A stretch of DNA of 23,276 nucleotides from Macrocybe gigantea. Taxonomy: Eukaryota; Basidiomycota; Agaricomycetes; Agaricales; Callistosporiaceae. Position 1 is the first letter of the stretch; each line of letters begins with the position of its first letter. The translations under genes and the position numbers were made by a program. The notes under the pieces were generated by a model. The model saw nothing but the letters and a program-made list of their open reading frames with translations. It was not told where the DNA came from and did not search any database. The stretch spans positions 1-23,276 of the forward strand of contig SJRY01000009.1 of NCBI GenBank assembly GCA_011319805.1. The letters are read 5' to 3'. Below, one piece after another: positions 10,116-23,276 of the stretch.

Positions 10116-12842
10116 ATGACCGATCTGACTGTTTTGATTTCTCCAATGCCTCTATACCCACCCATGAAGCCCGGGTTTACGTTCGGGAGGAAGAATACTC
10201 GGCCAGTCGGGCGGCCAATTATGGTCACACTCGAAACTGAGATCGAGCCAGGGAAAAAGGACGAGGCTGACGACCAGCAGTCCCCAATCCAATCTCCTCT
10301 GCGCGTATCTCCTTTACCCAGACCACGGTCTCCTGAATTCGACTCTTCACTGCTCTCTCCCCCAGTAAATACCTGGAAGTCTGGCAGACATTCCAAACCA
10401 CGGCATCGTCCTACACGTTCACAAAGCGCCCCACCAGAGAGAAGGAAAGCAATCCAAGAGGCTGAAGAGCCGGATTTCCTAGAAGTTTCGCCTGGTCGTC
10501 CAGCGACCCCTCCCTCACGATCGAGACCCAAAAAGTCTCTGACTTCTTTTTCGGCGACCACGCACGGAGGAGAGCTTGTACGCCCACCACCTCCACTATG
10601 TGAGTTCCTCTCAATGCTCCCTGTATCTTTGTCCCCCTGATCTCCCGAATTGACTACGCGTGTGTTTAAATAGTGCGTCCGACCACGTTCTGGCGTAACA
10701 CTCCCCGGTCTGGCGTGGCTGGCCCGTCATATTCCCCTTCGTCACACCTGATTCGGAGATCGACCTTTATAGCTGCCGGTCTCACTTTTGACGCGCCAGT
10801 GCACGATCTAAGCGCCTTCTGTGTCGAGAGTAGAATCGGTTTCATCGTGGTCCCGCCAGAACAAAGGCTTCAATAACCAATGAACCCAATTTTCTTGCTC
10901 ATTTTGACGATGGTTGCCGAATATTCTTCGGGGAGCAATTCTCGTTCGACGAGACGGTTGCGGACGCGTAGACTTCATGACATAACTTATGGAAACTTAG
11001 ATCGACGGACGGATGTCCCTAATATCGTTCAACCTACTTCAGCTACTCTAGCTTTTCGTCACCCAATCCTGCACCTACCCTAGTTCCATCGGCGACTCCA
11101 ACTTCATTGATTCAAGTCGCGAATGGCGATTTGTTGACCACACCGTCGCCATCGGATACCCCACCCATCACCTCTATGGCATCTGACACACCACAATTAT
11201 CAGACAGCTCCAGTTCCGGACCCGATCCTGCTGTCGCCCACTCGGAGGAACACTTGTCGAGCTCCGGATTTAAATGGATATATCTCGTCCCCATCTTAGC
11301 TTTCTTGGGCGTTCTCTGGGCGGGGCTGGTGGCATGGATGGCCTACGGCTGTATGACACGCAAACCAAGGCTTCGTGTGACCTCCGACAGTATCGCTGGC
11401 CCTAGATACGTTCCTCCACCTGACATCGCTCAGAACCTAAGTGCAGAAGAGAAATTCTTGGGCCAGCGTACCATCGCCGACATGGAGAGACTCAAAGCTT
11501 TTCGTTGGCCCAACCAGCAGGACGTGGAAAAGTATCCTTGGGAGCTCGTTCAGGAGGATGATCCTTTTTTGTCACGACAGTCAACCCCGGAGGCCAAGAC
11601 CACCTGGCGACCTCGTTTAAAACGGGCACCTAGAACAGCGAAATCCAGTCGGTCCGAGCGACGGCGAAGACAACTCGCTCTAACACGCCCACTACCACCG
11701 CATCCCTTGATGAGGATGACTCGGACGAAGGCGATTTAATTCCGTGGGAGGACCTTCGCCACAAGAGCATTAAGCGAGGCATACTCGAGAAGGTCAGACA
11801 GGAAGGAAATTGGATTAACTCCTTGCGGGCTATCACTGGGTCTTCCTTCTCCAGGAATGGAAACGTCAAAACCCAGGATATGCCTGCTGAGAATGAGGGC
11901 CTGCCAAGGAAGACAACGGGAATGGAAGGGTTGGACAGACGTGCTCGTAGCAGACACGGAAAGAATGGAAAGACTGACTCGGATGTCCGGTTGGATGAGG
12001 TTGATCTGAAGACGCCGGAGCCTGCGTCCATCAACACTCGACTAATGAAGTCCATCCATGCCGAAATTTCTCGACCACCCATCCATAGCACGCCGTCCAC
12101 TGCTACAACCAAATCCTCGAGCACAGGGTCTGCCAAACTAGATGACGATGGCAAAGGTACCGAGTGGGTTAAAGGAGCTGGCTTCAGGATTGTGGACGAG
12201 TCACCTCCGGCATCGCTCAACGGCCCCGAGGAGGTCTATGGATCAAAGATATGGAGAAGTGGAGACCGATACACCTCGATTCCTGATCGTGCCAACAGGA
12301 GTCGAAGCGAGAGTCAAAGCCGCGGCCAAAGCTGCAGTCCTGCCAAGGTCAAGGGGGACGCGCCCAACCACCAGATCGTGCTTCCTAAGAGCCCTCCCCT
12401 GGTGACGAATCCACTTTTGGAAGGGAGGTTGTGCTTCACGCCCATAGTAGAGCCCAAGGCGAGAATGACGTCTCCTCCTCACGTTTTAGTGACTCCGAGT
12501 CCATCGCTGTCACGAAAGCTTCAGAATGGAGGTCTAGGCAAACAAGTTCGCTCTCCTGCACAACTTCCGGATCCATTTCTGTCTTCCGTTAGTCCCGTTG
12601 GGATGAACTCGCCTCGTCCGGACGTGTATCAGGGCCGGCGCGTAATGGCTATCGTGAGGGACAAGGAAGTGCTGATACAGCGAGAACGCGAGGCAGCCAT
12701 CATGCCGAAGAAAATTATCGCCAAGCAGGAAGAAGCGATGAAGAAGGTTGAGCGCATCGTCGAGCGGAGCTGGAGCGCGAGAGATCTTGATGAAGAGGGC
12801 GTACGCAGCTTGAGCCCCACGGTGTTTGGACAAAAAGCGTGA
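10116..12842 (+). CDS. Large Ser/Pro-rich protein with a single transmembrane helix
   Basis: Hypothetical protein of about 813 residues. Model: exons 10116-10599, 10674-10798, 10867-10967, 11043-11570 and 11639-12842, all in phase. The first (GTGAGT...AATAG) and third (10968-11042) introns are well supported. The second and fourth have weaker donors (GTGCAC, GTCACG), so small errors are possible there. Visible parts are an N-terminal Pro/Ser/Arg-rich region, a predicted lumenal or extracellular segment rich in Ser/Thr/Pro, and one helix at about residues 315-339 (WIYLVPILAFLGVLWAGL...) followed by a Cys and a basic stop-transfer stretch. A long charged cytoplasmic tail contains acidic EDD and SDEGD patches and a coiled-coil-like end. 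The layout recalls fungal single-pass membrane sensors or cell-polarity proteins, but I cannot name it. No signal peptide is seen at the first Met, so the 5' part could belong to another transcript. Confidence 0.65.
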
Positions 12843-13149
12843 TGACAGTTTTGGGGCAGCTTTGCGTATTCAAAAGTTCTTTTTGCATTCTTGGACATTT
12901 CTTGCATATTTTATTGTTTTTTTTCTTGGTTTTTCTTGGACATATATCTCCACCATATCGGATTCTTGATCATCTTTCTATTCGTTATTTTTGACGACGG
13001 GCAGAAGGACCTATAGACATTCACACATTAGAGAATGGACTCCGCATATTGCTTCGGTAGCTTTCAGACCCGGACATTAGTGTACTACACTTCCCACACA
13101 GAGCAGACAGGAATGCGAGAGAAAATGGACGATGGGACAAGGTTTGACA
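12843..13149. other. Convergent 3' region
   Basis: About 300 bp between the ends of two converging genes (the single-helix membrane protein on plus, Dpb4 on minus). It is T-rich after 12880 and probably contains both 3' untranslated regions. I see no gene in it. Confidence 0.6.
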
Positions 13150-14275
13150 TTAAACGTCTCCCTCTGGCCTCGCATGCCTAGAGTCGTCCAAGCCAACCGC
13201 ATCTCTCCTCAGCTCCTCCTCTTCCACCTCCATTGGATCCTCAAGTCCTTCGTCTTCTCGCTCCTGCTCGTCGTTATCGTTATCATCCTCAGGTTCTTCA
13301 CCTTCTACACCAGCTTCGTCGCCAGGCTCCTCAAACTCTTCCCCTCGATCCTCCGCACCGTTGGTCTCTCGCCGTTGGTTCTCCGAGTCGACGTCCATGG
13401 AAGGTTTGATCATTGTAGAGATCGACTCTTCATAAGCGCTGTCTGCGCGAGGGAGCGGAGCAGAAGTGTAAAGCGAGGGCTGGCCGTTGCTGATGCGGCC
13501 GTTTCCGTTCACGCTACCGGCTGCGGTCTTCTCCTTCTCCTTGCCCTTGCCCTTTCCGACGGGCGCCGATGCAGACACGCCTCCGGGACGGATTTTGATG
13601 GACGTGCTCGAGTTTGTGATGTTTGAGCTTCCTTTTTTGCTTTTGTCGTTCTTGGCGAGCTCCCGGTATACTGCGACACACGAAAGTGGTCGGTGGTATG
13701 AACGAGGATGGCAGGGCATTGGAATGCATACCTTGCAGCTCCTTCTGTAGCTTGTCGACTATGTCCCCGAATTCGATCATTTCCAGCGCCTTGAGGACGT
13801 CAGAGGCAGAGATGCTCTTATGCTGCTTTGATAGAGCTACCTCATGTGCACTGAAGGGTTGGCGGAAAACGCGTTAATCATAGATAACTGCGCAATTTCA
13901 AAGATGGCGAAATGAAGAACGCACGTAGCAGCTGGAAGGAATGCATATTTTGAGTATAATCCGTGCTTCCATCTGAGAGATGAAGAAGACCGCAGATCCC
14001 GCACCTAAGTAGTTTATAAACACCGTCGACCCCTTTACGAGAGATAGGACCGTCTCCTTCTGCAGCTTTGTCTGTTCCGGGACCTATCGAGGACAGGACG
14101 TAGAGCATTAGAGCAAAATGTCTCTTCCGAAAACAAGGTCCAAGGCGCGTACGGCGGACTTGGCGATCTTGGTCACCAAGCTTTTCGGTAGCTCAAAGTT
14201 CTCGATGCCCTCGGAGACGAGGTCTTGTTGAGCTTGAGCTGATATTGAGCCGGTCGTCGCGTCTTTTCGCGGCAT
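13150..14275 (-). CDS. DPB4: DNA polymerase epsilon histone-fold subunit Dpb4 (POLE3)
   Basis: Small non-catalytic subunit that pairs with Dpb3 as an H2A/H2B-like dimer in the leading-strand polymerase and, in many eukaryotes, also in a chromatin-accessibility complex. Five exons, 14275-14153, 14083-14005, 13931-13925, 13850-13732 and 13670-13150, give 282 residues with all phases consistent. The start MPRKDATTGSISAQAQQ is followed by IENFELPKSLVTKIAKSA, then LQKETVLSLVKGSTVFINYL, then AATAHEVALSKQHKSISASD and VLKALEMIEFGD, which together form the complete histone fold (about residues 28-110). Exon 3 is a 7-nt microexon (13931-13925) needed to read AATAHE. The C terminus is a long extension: a Gly/Lys/Ser linker, then a Glu/Asp-rich tail covering roughly the last 80 residues. 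No frame damage is seen. Confidence 0.94.
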
Positions 14276-15803
14276 TATCGTGGTTGTGAGGAGAGAAGGA
14301 TGGTGGCTGAGGACAACGGGGCAGTGGCCATATTCCGATCACCTGTCCAAGATTGACATCTATTCATCATAACAGCTGCTACTACGTTTGGGCAGTCGAC
14401 GGTACCGCTCGTTGTGATATTGAAAAACAAAAAGAAACTCCTCAAACGCGTTCTGAACCGTTCAACCATTATACGCAATTACACCTGCAGAAGGTTGCCG
14501 CATAGCGATTCAAAAGTACTTTCAATTATTGTCGCAGTGATCTTTGTTGACCTACCATTCAAGTTAGGTAGAAGGGAGATGATAGCTGTGCTTAGATCAG
14601 ACAGATCAGGATGGTCTCCCGAACAAGCTGACAAGGCGAATGTGATTGTTCGAAGATTTGTTGATAATGGACAGCCCCGTGCGAGGTCAAATTTCGCAAT
14701 GGAGAACCACGTCGTTCACATCGTAGACACTTTGCTCTCCACAAAAACGGCGAAAATTTTAATTAAACACTATTATAAGACTCTCCAGATGGGCAGAGTT
14801 TGAGAAGGCCTGATTGCTCTCTATGAACCTTATGCCTTCCAATTTCAATGAGGCCAACTAAGCGAGACTCCGACCTATCATTTTGTTTAGACGCCTCGTC
14901 AGCACCTGCAAAGTGTAATGCGCAACAAGAAGTTGCTTCAAATCCATGTCCAACTCCAAGTGGTTCGATGGACGATTTTGAGCGACACGTCACAAGACGC
15001 TCAGGACACCGATCTCCGCATCGCGAGATGGACGGCTTGCGTACGTCGTCAAAGTTATAGTTAACCGCCAGTCGATCCATGGTGGAAGGCCCATGTTCTC
15101 AAAGTTAACAACGAACGGACGGGGTCGATTATCCATTGGAGCTTGATTTCCCCATTCTATGCGTTTGTCGCACTCAAAGGTACAGAGATCGACGCGAAGA
15201 CTCTTTACGTGAAAAAACAAACCTACAACGATGGTGGCAGGTAGAACATTCTGTAGAGAATCAACGTGCAAAGCTTCGCTGGGAAAACGGAGATCCCAGA
15301 CCGAACACGAGTCTTCAGTGACACTCAAAAATTCGGGTTGCGGCTCACATAGGTTGAAAGACAGGGTATCAAGAAAACGAGTGGAGTGAGGACGACCTGG
15401 TCGGCCGGCTCCATGTTTATACTAACAGTTCACAATCATAAGGTCTCAAGAAAGCTTGATCGGGTCTCGTGTTCTTCCTGGCCTCTATCTCCATGGTTAT
15501 GCGATTCTCGTCGCTTTACTCACGATGATCCGGTCATAGTATGACTGTTCGAGTCCGTGAAGGCAATGTTCTGCGATATCTCAAAATTTCTTGGGCATGT
15601 CTTTGCTTGCTATTGTCACCTTCAAAGACATTGGCCTTTTTTCAGACATCCAGACGAGCTTTAGAGTGCGATTTGCCACGCATTATCCTTGTAGCGCCGC
15701 TATGGGTATTTTTAGCATGGTGGGGCACTTATGCTCAGCCCTACTTCCATCGCCCATATAAACGAAGTCTTCGGCCGCGGGCGGGAATCACTCATTCTGC
15801 ACT
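14276..15803. other. Region without a supported gene
   Basis: Upstream DNA of Dpb4 (left) and of the AMP-binding gene (right). Reading frames here either begin with GTG rather than ATG (14414-14803 plus) or give unrecognised proteins (15328-14990 and 15080-14763, minus). The minus-strand frame at 15328-14990 contains a fairly protein-like stretch (FENMGLPPWIDWRLTITL), so a short or decayed spliced gene cannot be excluded, but I could not build a model with good splice sites. Confidence 0.4.
15757..15762 (+). promoter_or_regulatory. TATA box candidate for the AMP-binding gene
   Basis: TATAAA in the context CCCATATAAACG lies 47 bp upstream of the ATG at 15804, on the same strand. The position fits a core promoter with a very short leader. 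Confidence 0.5.
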
Positions 15804-17866
15804 ATGAATCAAACCCCAATGCTTGACCACGTCGCCCTTCTGCGATGGCGCGTCGAACTATCTGGTTCCATTCCCCTTCTCAAGATACCCAAGTTAAGAG
15901 GTTCAGAGCTTCCATGCGAATGGACCAGCATCACGTTCGCCGAATTCGCGGCCGATGTTGATAGGGTGGCATGCTGGTTGATCATCGAGTTGAAAGCCAA
16001 GGCCATCGCTCCTCGCTCGGTCGTCAGCGTATGGTAGGAGTTCGTTTCTCCTAAAGCATGCTCAAATCATGATTGGCTTGCGGGTATGTTTCAGGTTCAG
16101 CGGATTTGAATATGTCCACCTCGTCTACATAATCGCTCTTTCCAGAGCGTCTTACATTCCTCAGATGTTCAGCCGAAGTTTGACGGATGCTAGTATCGTT
16201 TCGGAGCTGATGGAAAGAGCGAAATCTCAGGCGATCGTCTACGACATTCGTTGGAAACTTTAACGACGGCGTGCCCTTTTCCAAGGCTTAAGATGGTTCC
16301 TTTGGGTGGACTTGAGGTTGACGAGAACTGCAGGTTGCCTGATGTCACAAACTTCTCCGAAGACGACATATGTTTCGTTTACCAATCTTCGGGTTCGACA
16401 TCTGAAACTCCGAAACTTGTCCCTTATACACGTCGCTTCATTAAAAGGGTACTGGAAAAACGAGCCATATTTCTGCAGGAACCTCCGAGCAGTCAAGATG
16501 TATCTATCCAGCTCGGAAGCTTTTGCCACCCGTCGACTATGTTTCGTAAGTACGCTCTGCTGCTTGTCTCGCGACCAGCCCGTTTCGAATAATTGATCTC
16601 CACCAATTTGAAGAGTACTTGAACAGCGTATATATGGGCTCTTGTTTGATACAACCTTCCAAAGTGCGTTTCTCCACAGCAGAGCTTGTGAACATGGCCG
16701 ACTATTGCGGCCTGAATCGCTTGGGGCTCTTTTCCACTTTCTTGCCTATGCATGTCAAGGCTGCCCGAGAAGACCCCAAGGTGCTGAGATGCCTTCAAGG
16801 AATGAAGTCGATATGGTACGGTGGTGCGTCCGTGCCGGTCGAATACGAGGATTGGTGCTTCCGAAACAAGATACCGCTAATCGTTAGTTGGAACTCATCT
16901 CCACTGATATTCGAAATAACTAACTTCAGACGGCGAAAGAATATGTATGCATGTGCCGAATGCTGTATGTCATCGTCGATTGATAGCTCTCTTTCATTGC
17001 TGATAGCATTCTTTTGTTATCCAGCCATCCTGATGGTCTCAGACGCTGGCAACCATCTACCTCCTGCGACCTTTGCCGGGCGTCTCCTGCGAATTTCGAC
17101 CAGTAGGGGAAACCAAGCAGCTCGATAATCCATCATCCGTCCAACTGCTCGAATTTGTGCTGCTTGCCGATTCTCCAGAAATACCACAACCACATCTGCT
17201 CTCAGCGGATGGAAATTTTCACACGGGAGACCTCTTCGAAGCACAACGGATGGGTCATACGTTTTCCGTGGACGCGATGACGATTGGATCAAGGACGAAA
17301 CAACCAAACGTTGCGATACCAAGTCCGTCTCCCTTTTTTTTCGCCGGAAAAAGACTAAATGACATCGGACTATTTGATAACAGGGCAATTGAGGACAAAG
17401 TACGCCAAACGTGTGGCGAGTGGATCAAAGATTGTGTCGTGATTGGTAACCAGAGGCCATCTCCGGCGCTTTTCATCGAGGCGCTGGCATCCGTGTCGAT
17501 GGCGGAAGATGACATGAAGGAGACGATAATCGAGAGAATGCGAGACTTCAACAACCGTCGCTACACGCACGAACGGATCACAGACAAGAGGCTCATCATG
17601 GTTGTGTCCGAAGGGGTGCTGCCTCGGACAGTACGTTGTCTGTTCTTTTTCCTGTCGTAAGGTTGTCTGATGGTCTGCTCCAGATAAAAGGAAATATCAG
17701 GTGTGCAAAAACTCTTTTCTGGAACGGGCTCGTTTCAGCAGCTGATTTACAGCCGGACAGGCGTAAAATTATTGAGCAGGCGTTTTCCAAAGAACTGGTG
17801 CTGCTTATGTTTCTGTCTATGGCTATTGAAATGTGGATTTTGACTCCTCCTTGGTCTTTCAAATAA
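15804..17866 (+). pseudogene. AMP-binding (acetyl-CoA synthetase-like / NRPS-like adenylation) gene with three frameshifts
   Basis: The family activates carboxylic acids as acyl-adenylates. Exons 15804-16033, 16095-16545, 16614-16882, 16940-16964, 17025-17322, 17384-17630, 17684-17700 and 17761-17866 follow the ANL fold in order. Visible motifs are YQSSGSTSETPKLVP (phosphate-binding loop, A3), WYGGASVPVE, a degenerate A5 region (NMYACAEC), FHTGDLFE (A7), VFRGRDDDWIK (A8) and LPRTIKGNIRRK (A10, with its catalytic Lys). Three places need a change of frame where no intron fits: about 16242-16248, 17045-17058 and 17240-17250. Allowing for these, the product would be about 547 residues, the size of a stand-alone adenylating enzyme; no carrier or reductase domain follows. 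The gene is probably recently inactivated, or the assembly has indels. The last 20 or so residues look unlike the family. Confidence 0.85.
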
Positions 17867-18200
17867 GAACTGCATCTTCTATAACATTATTGTAAGACCT
17901 GAAAGTTTTATGGATTGGCGCTATACTGGCAGCAATGGCTATGTCGTTGATTTCCTGCCACTTCACTGGTCCATCGGATGCAGTGTATAGGCATGGTGAA
18001 CACATGCCGAAAGAGAACATGTCCATTTCAACAACACTGAACTCACGAGACATCTGACAATCTATCATCCGCGCGACCCGAATGTTGCCATGTTCCATCC
18101 CAGGCATTAGTATATACAACAAATAATTACATGCAATGAAGATATAATGATAAAATGGTGATATAGTCTAAGCACCAGGTATATGCAATAGTCCCGAACA
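17867..18200. other. Convergent 3' region
   Basis: About 330 bp between the end of the AMP-binding gene (plus) and the stop codon of the SNF2 gene (minus). It is AT-rich around 18110-18170. I see no gene in it; it probably contains the two 3' untranslated regions. Confidence 0.6.
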
Positions 18201-21344
<3,144 letters not shown>

Positions 21345-22038
21345 TCCGCCGAAGGATGAGTTTCAAAGTAGGAGCAACTAGACAAGACGCGTTCGTGGTC
21401 GAAACAGCGTTCGCGCACATGCCTGCCCTGGAGCACGTCATGTGATCTGCCCCTATTGCCCTGTTCACTGCCTCACCGAGTCAAACCACAGTGAACAAGA
21501 GGTAAGTTATCCAATCCGTGTACATACTGGCTAGCTGATTTGAGATGTTTAGATCGACACAAAAAGAGACGACGTGATTTTGCTTTGTCTTCAGGACTTT
21601 GAAACGCACAAAAAACCCTATGCAACGTCAAAGCATGTACCGAACTCTGTCGCGCCACAAGTGTGCCGAATACACAAAGTGAAGGTTTTCTGCTGGCCAG
21701 GTGGATGATTTTTGGCGGTATCAAAGTCCATTGAGGGTTCTTACCTGCAATGGCTATGAATCATTCTTCAGCCCTTCCGTGACGATCGAACGATGTGAAG
21801 AAACAGACGCCCTCCGCAATCTTTCGCTCACAACATCGCATGCTATAGCATTTAACTCTTGTCGACACCCCCACATTGCAACTGCGTGTCCGCCGCATGC
21901 CGTGATTAGCGCTTCTACGACGATATATTTCTCGAAGCTGCGAGGCGGACTCACGCAGACTTTCAGTCCTTCAGAGACCTCGCAATGTATGTCCAGGCTA
22001 AAATGCATGCGCCCTGGTAGTCTAACCTTGCCTTACAG
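21345..22038. promoter_or_regulatory. Divergent intergenic region between the Lsh-type remodeller and the IRG-like GTPase
   Basis: About 690 bp separate two divergent start codons, so both promoters should lie here. No clear TATA box or recognisable reading frame is present. CTTACAG directly before the GTPase ATG at 22039 looks like a splice acceptor, so a 5' leader intron is possible. Confidence 0.45.
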
Positions 22039-23119
22039 ATGGCAGAATTAGCAGGCGCAGTGATTCTCGGAGCCCTCGACATGCTCACAAGGGGCAGGCA
22101 TGACCAGGCTATTCGTGCAGCCGAAGCTGCTACACGTGAAGCCAGAACGCAAGCCGAGCAAGCTAAACAACGCGCAGACGAAGCCATCACAAGCCTCGGA
22201 CGCCATAAAGCGGACAGAGGAAGCTGAAACGCAGCGAAAGATTGCGGTCGAGCAAGCTAAGGAGGCGCTGAAAACAGCTCACGCAGAGGCACTGGCGAGG
22301 AAAAACGCAGAAGACGCCGCAGCGAAAGCCAAAAAAGAAGCCGAGGACGCCGAAAAGGCCAGAAAGACAGCCGAAGAGCGTTGGCGCAAGGGCGTTCCTC
22401 CCGAGATAGCTCCCACAGACGAAGAAGTGCGGGATATGCGACGGCGTTATGGGTACATTCAAGGACTGCGGCACATCGCCATTGCTGGGATTTCCGGCGC
22501 CGGTAAATCCTCCTTCTTAAACTCCGTTCGCGGCCTGCCCAACAACCACCCCGACGCTGCCCGCACTGGCGTCACGGAAACCACTGCCACTGTCGCGAGA
22601 TTTCCTGATCCTCGCGACCACCGCTGTGTCTGGTACGACATACCGGGCGCGGGCACACTCAACATATCTGACTGGCAGTACTTCAAAGACCAAGGACTCT
22701 ACATCTTCGACGCCATCATCGTCCTGATTGCCGACCGATTCACGAAAACGGACATCGCTATCCTCACTACTTGCAAAAAATGCACCATCCCGACGTTCAT
22801 CGTTCGATCAAAGTCAGACCAATATATTAGGAACATCAGACGCGACATGGGCTATGAATCGGATGATGGTGATGAGTCATATCGCCGTAGTGCGCCTTTC
22901 GTTCGCGCCGAGAACGAGGCTCGAGACAGGTTTGTCAACGCTACGCGTACCAATGTTCGGGACAATCTCGAACGAGCCAGCTTACCACCACGAGACGTTT
23001 ACATCATCTCAAAGTCCGTCATGATGCAGGTCGTGCAAGCTCGCAACGTGGCTACGGCCAAGATCATCGATGAACGTCACTTGTTGAGGGAGATTAGGGA
23101 TATCGTCGAGAATTCATGA
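22039..23119 (+). CDS. IRG-like (immunity-related GTPase family) protein with coiled-coil N terminus
   Basis: GTP-binding protein of the IRG/IIGP type. The GTPase domain shows the P-loop GISGAGKSS (22487-22513), a switch region around TGVTETT, the DxxG motif YDIPGAG and a base-recognition RSKSD, separated by the spacing of IRG proteins and including the family-like block DWQYFKDQGLYIFDAIIVL. The N terminus is Ala/Glu/Lys-rich and strongly coiled-coil-like. Two frames are involved. The frame starting at 22039 (MAELAGAVILGALDML...) gives the natural-looking coiled coil to about 22195, then a frame one base later continues through the GTPase domain to the stop at 23117-23119. A 58-nt intron (22136-22193) could join them, but it would delete good coiled coil. 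A one-base insertion is the other reading. An ATG at 22100 would give an intact 339-residue protein with an unlikely N terminus. In animals such GTPases act on membranes in immunity; the role in fungi is unknown. Confidence 0.88.
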
Positions 23120-23276
23120 AATGACCAGTTTCGACTCCATCATAGGTTTCACACGATGTTACTACGAAATGCAAAGTGATACAAGTGTGACAATGCATTG
23201 CGGAGACATGAGATTGTCAACATCGGTTCGAAGGAGAACGTTCTGAGCCAGAAAGACAAACATTTTGGACGGCTTT
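23120..23276. other. Right flank
   Basis: 157 bp after the GTPase stop codon, presumably its 3' untranslated region. Nothing else is seen. Confidence 0.6.

Noticed and set aside
11560..11740. Frameshift in the single-helix membrane protein gene
   Set aside because: A 68-nt GT-AG intron (11571-11638) restores phase and avoids the stop at 11631; its donor is weak, but GTC donors are seen elsewhere in this window.
14414..14803. 129-codon plus-strand reading frame
   Set aside because: It begins with GTG, has no recognisable domain and no convincing codon pattern; nuclear fungal genes start with ATG.
1712..17866. Secondary-metabolite gene cluster joining the terpene synthase-like and AMP-binding genes
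   Set aside because: They are 12.7 kb apart with a transcription factor, membrane proteins and a replication gene between, and no P450, transporter or other tailoring enzyme is present.

Overview
This window reads as nuclear DNA of a mushroom-forming basidiomycete (Agaricomycetes-like). The evidence is short GT-AG introns of about 41-126 nt (mostly 50-75) splitting nearly every gene, and the gene families present: a fungal sesquiterpene-synthase-type protein, a MATA-type HMG-box factor, a stand-alone 'acetyl-CoA synthetase-like' AMP-binding protein and an IRG-type GTPase with a coiled-coil N terminus. All coordinates and splice sites were read by eye; no alignment or transcript data were used.

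Layout, left to right. 1-1711: no supported gene. 1712-3099 (-): terpene synthase family protein, three exons, with altered metal-binding motifs. 3100-3776: shared divergent upstream region. 3777-5270 (+): HMG-box transcription factor. 5271-8797: mostly unassigned DNA, including a foldback of about 100 bp (5853-5951) and exon-like fragments on the minus strand (about 7380-8600). 8798-9888 (+): a multi-pass membrane protein cut into at least seven small exons, one only 8 nt long, that shows up only when the introns are removed. 10116-12842 (+): large Ser/Pro-rich protein with one transmembrane helix. 13150-14275 (-): DNA polymerase epsilon histone-fold subunit Dpb4/POLE3, with a 7-nt microexon and a long acidic tail. 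14276-15803: unassigned. 15804-17866 (+): AMP-binding (ANL family) gene broken by three frameshifts. 18201-21344 (-): Lsh/HELLS/Irc5-type SNF2 chromatin remodeller, twelve exons, with one frameshift between helicase motifs IV and V. 22039-23119 (+): IRG-like GTPase, with a frame change in its coiled coil.

How the genes relate. Dpb4 (replication, heterochromatin inheritance) and the Lsh-type remodeller (chromatin, DNA methylation or repair in other eukaryotes) are conserved nuclear genes. Between and around them lie accessory genes of lineage-variable families (terpene synthase, AMP-binding enzyme, membrane proteins, IRG GTPase). I see no biosynthetic gene cluster: the terpene-synthase gene and the AMP-binding gene are 12.7 kb apart with unrelated genes between. 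The most notable signals are the terpene synthase with all its catalytic metal motifs changed, the two microexons, the hidden membrane-protein gene, the decayed AMP-binding gene, and the IRG-like GTPase divergent from the Lsh remodeller.
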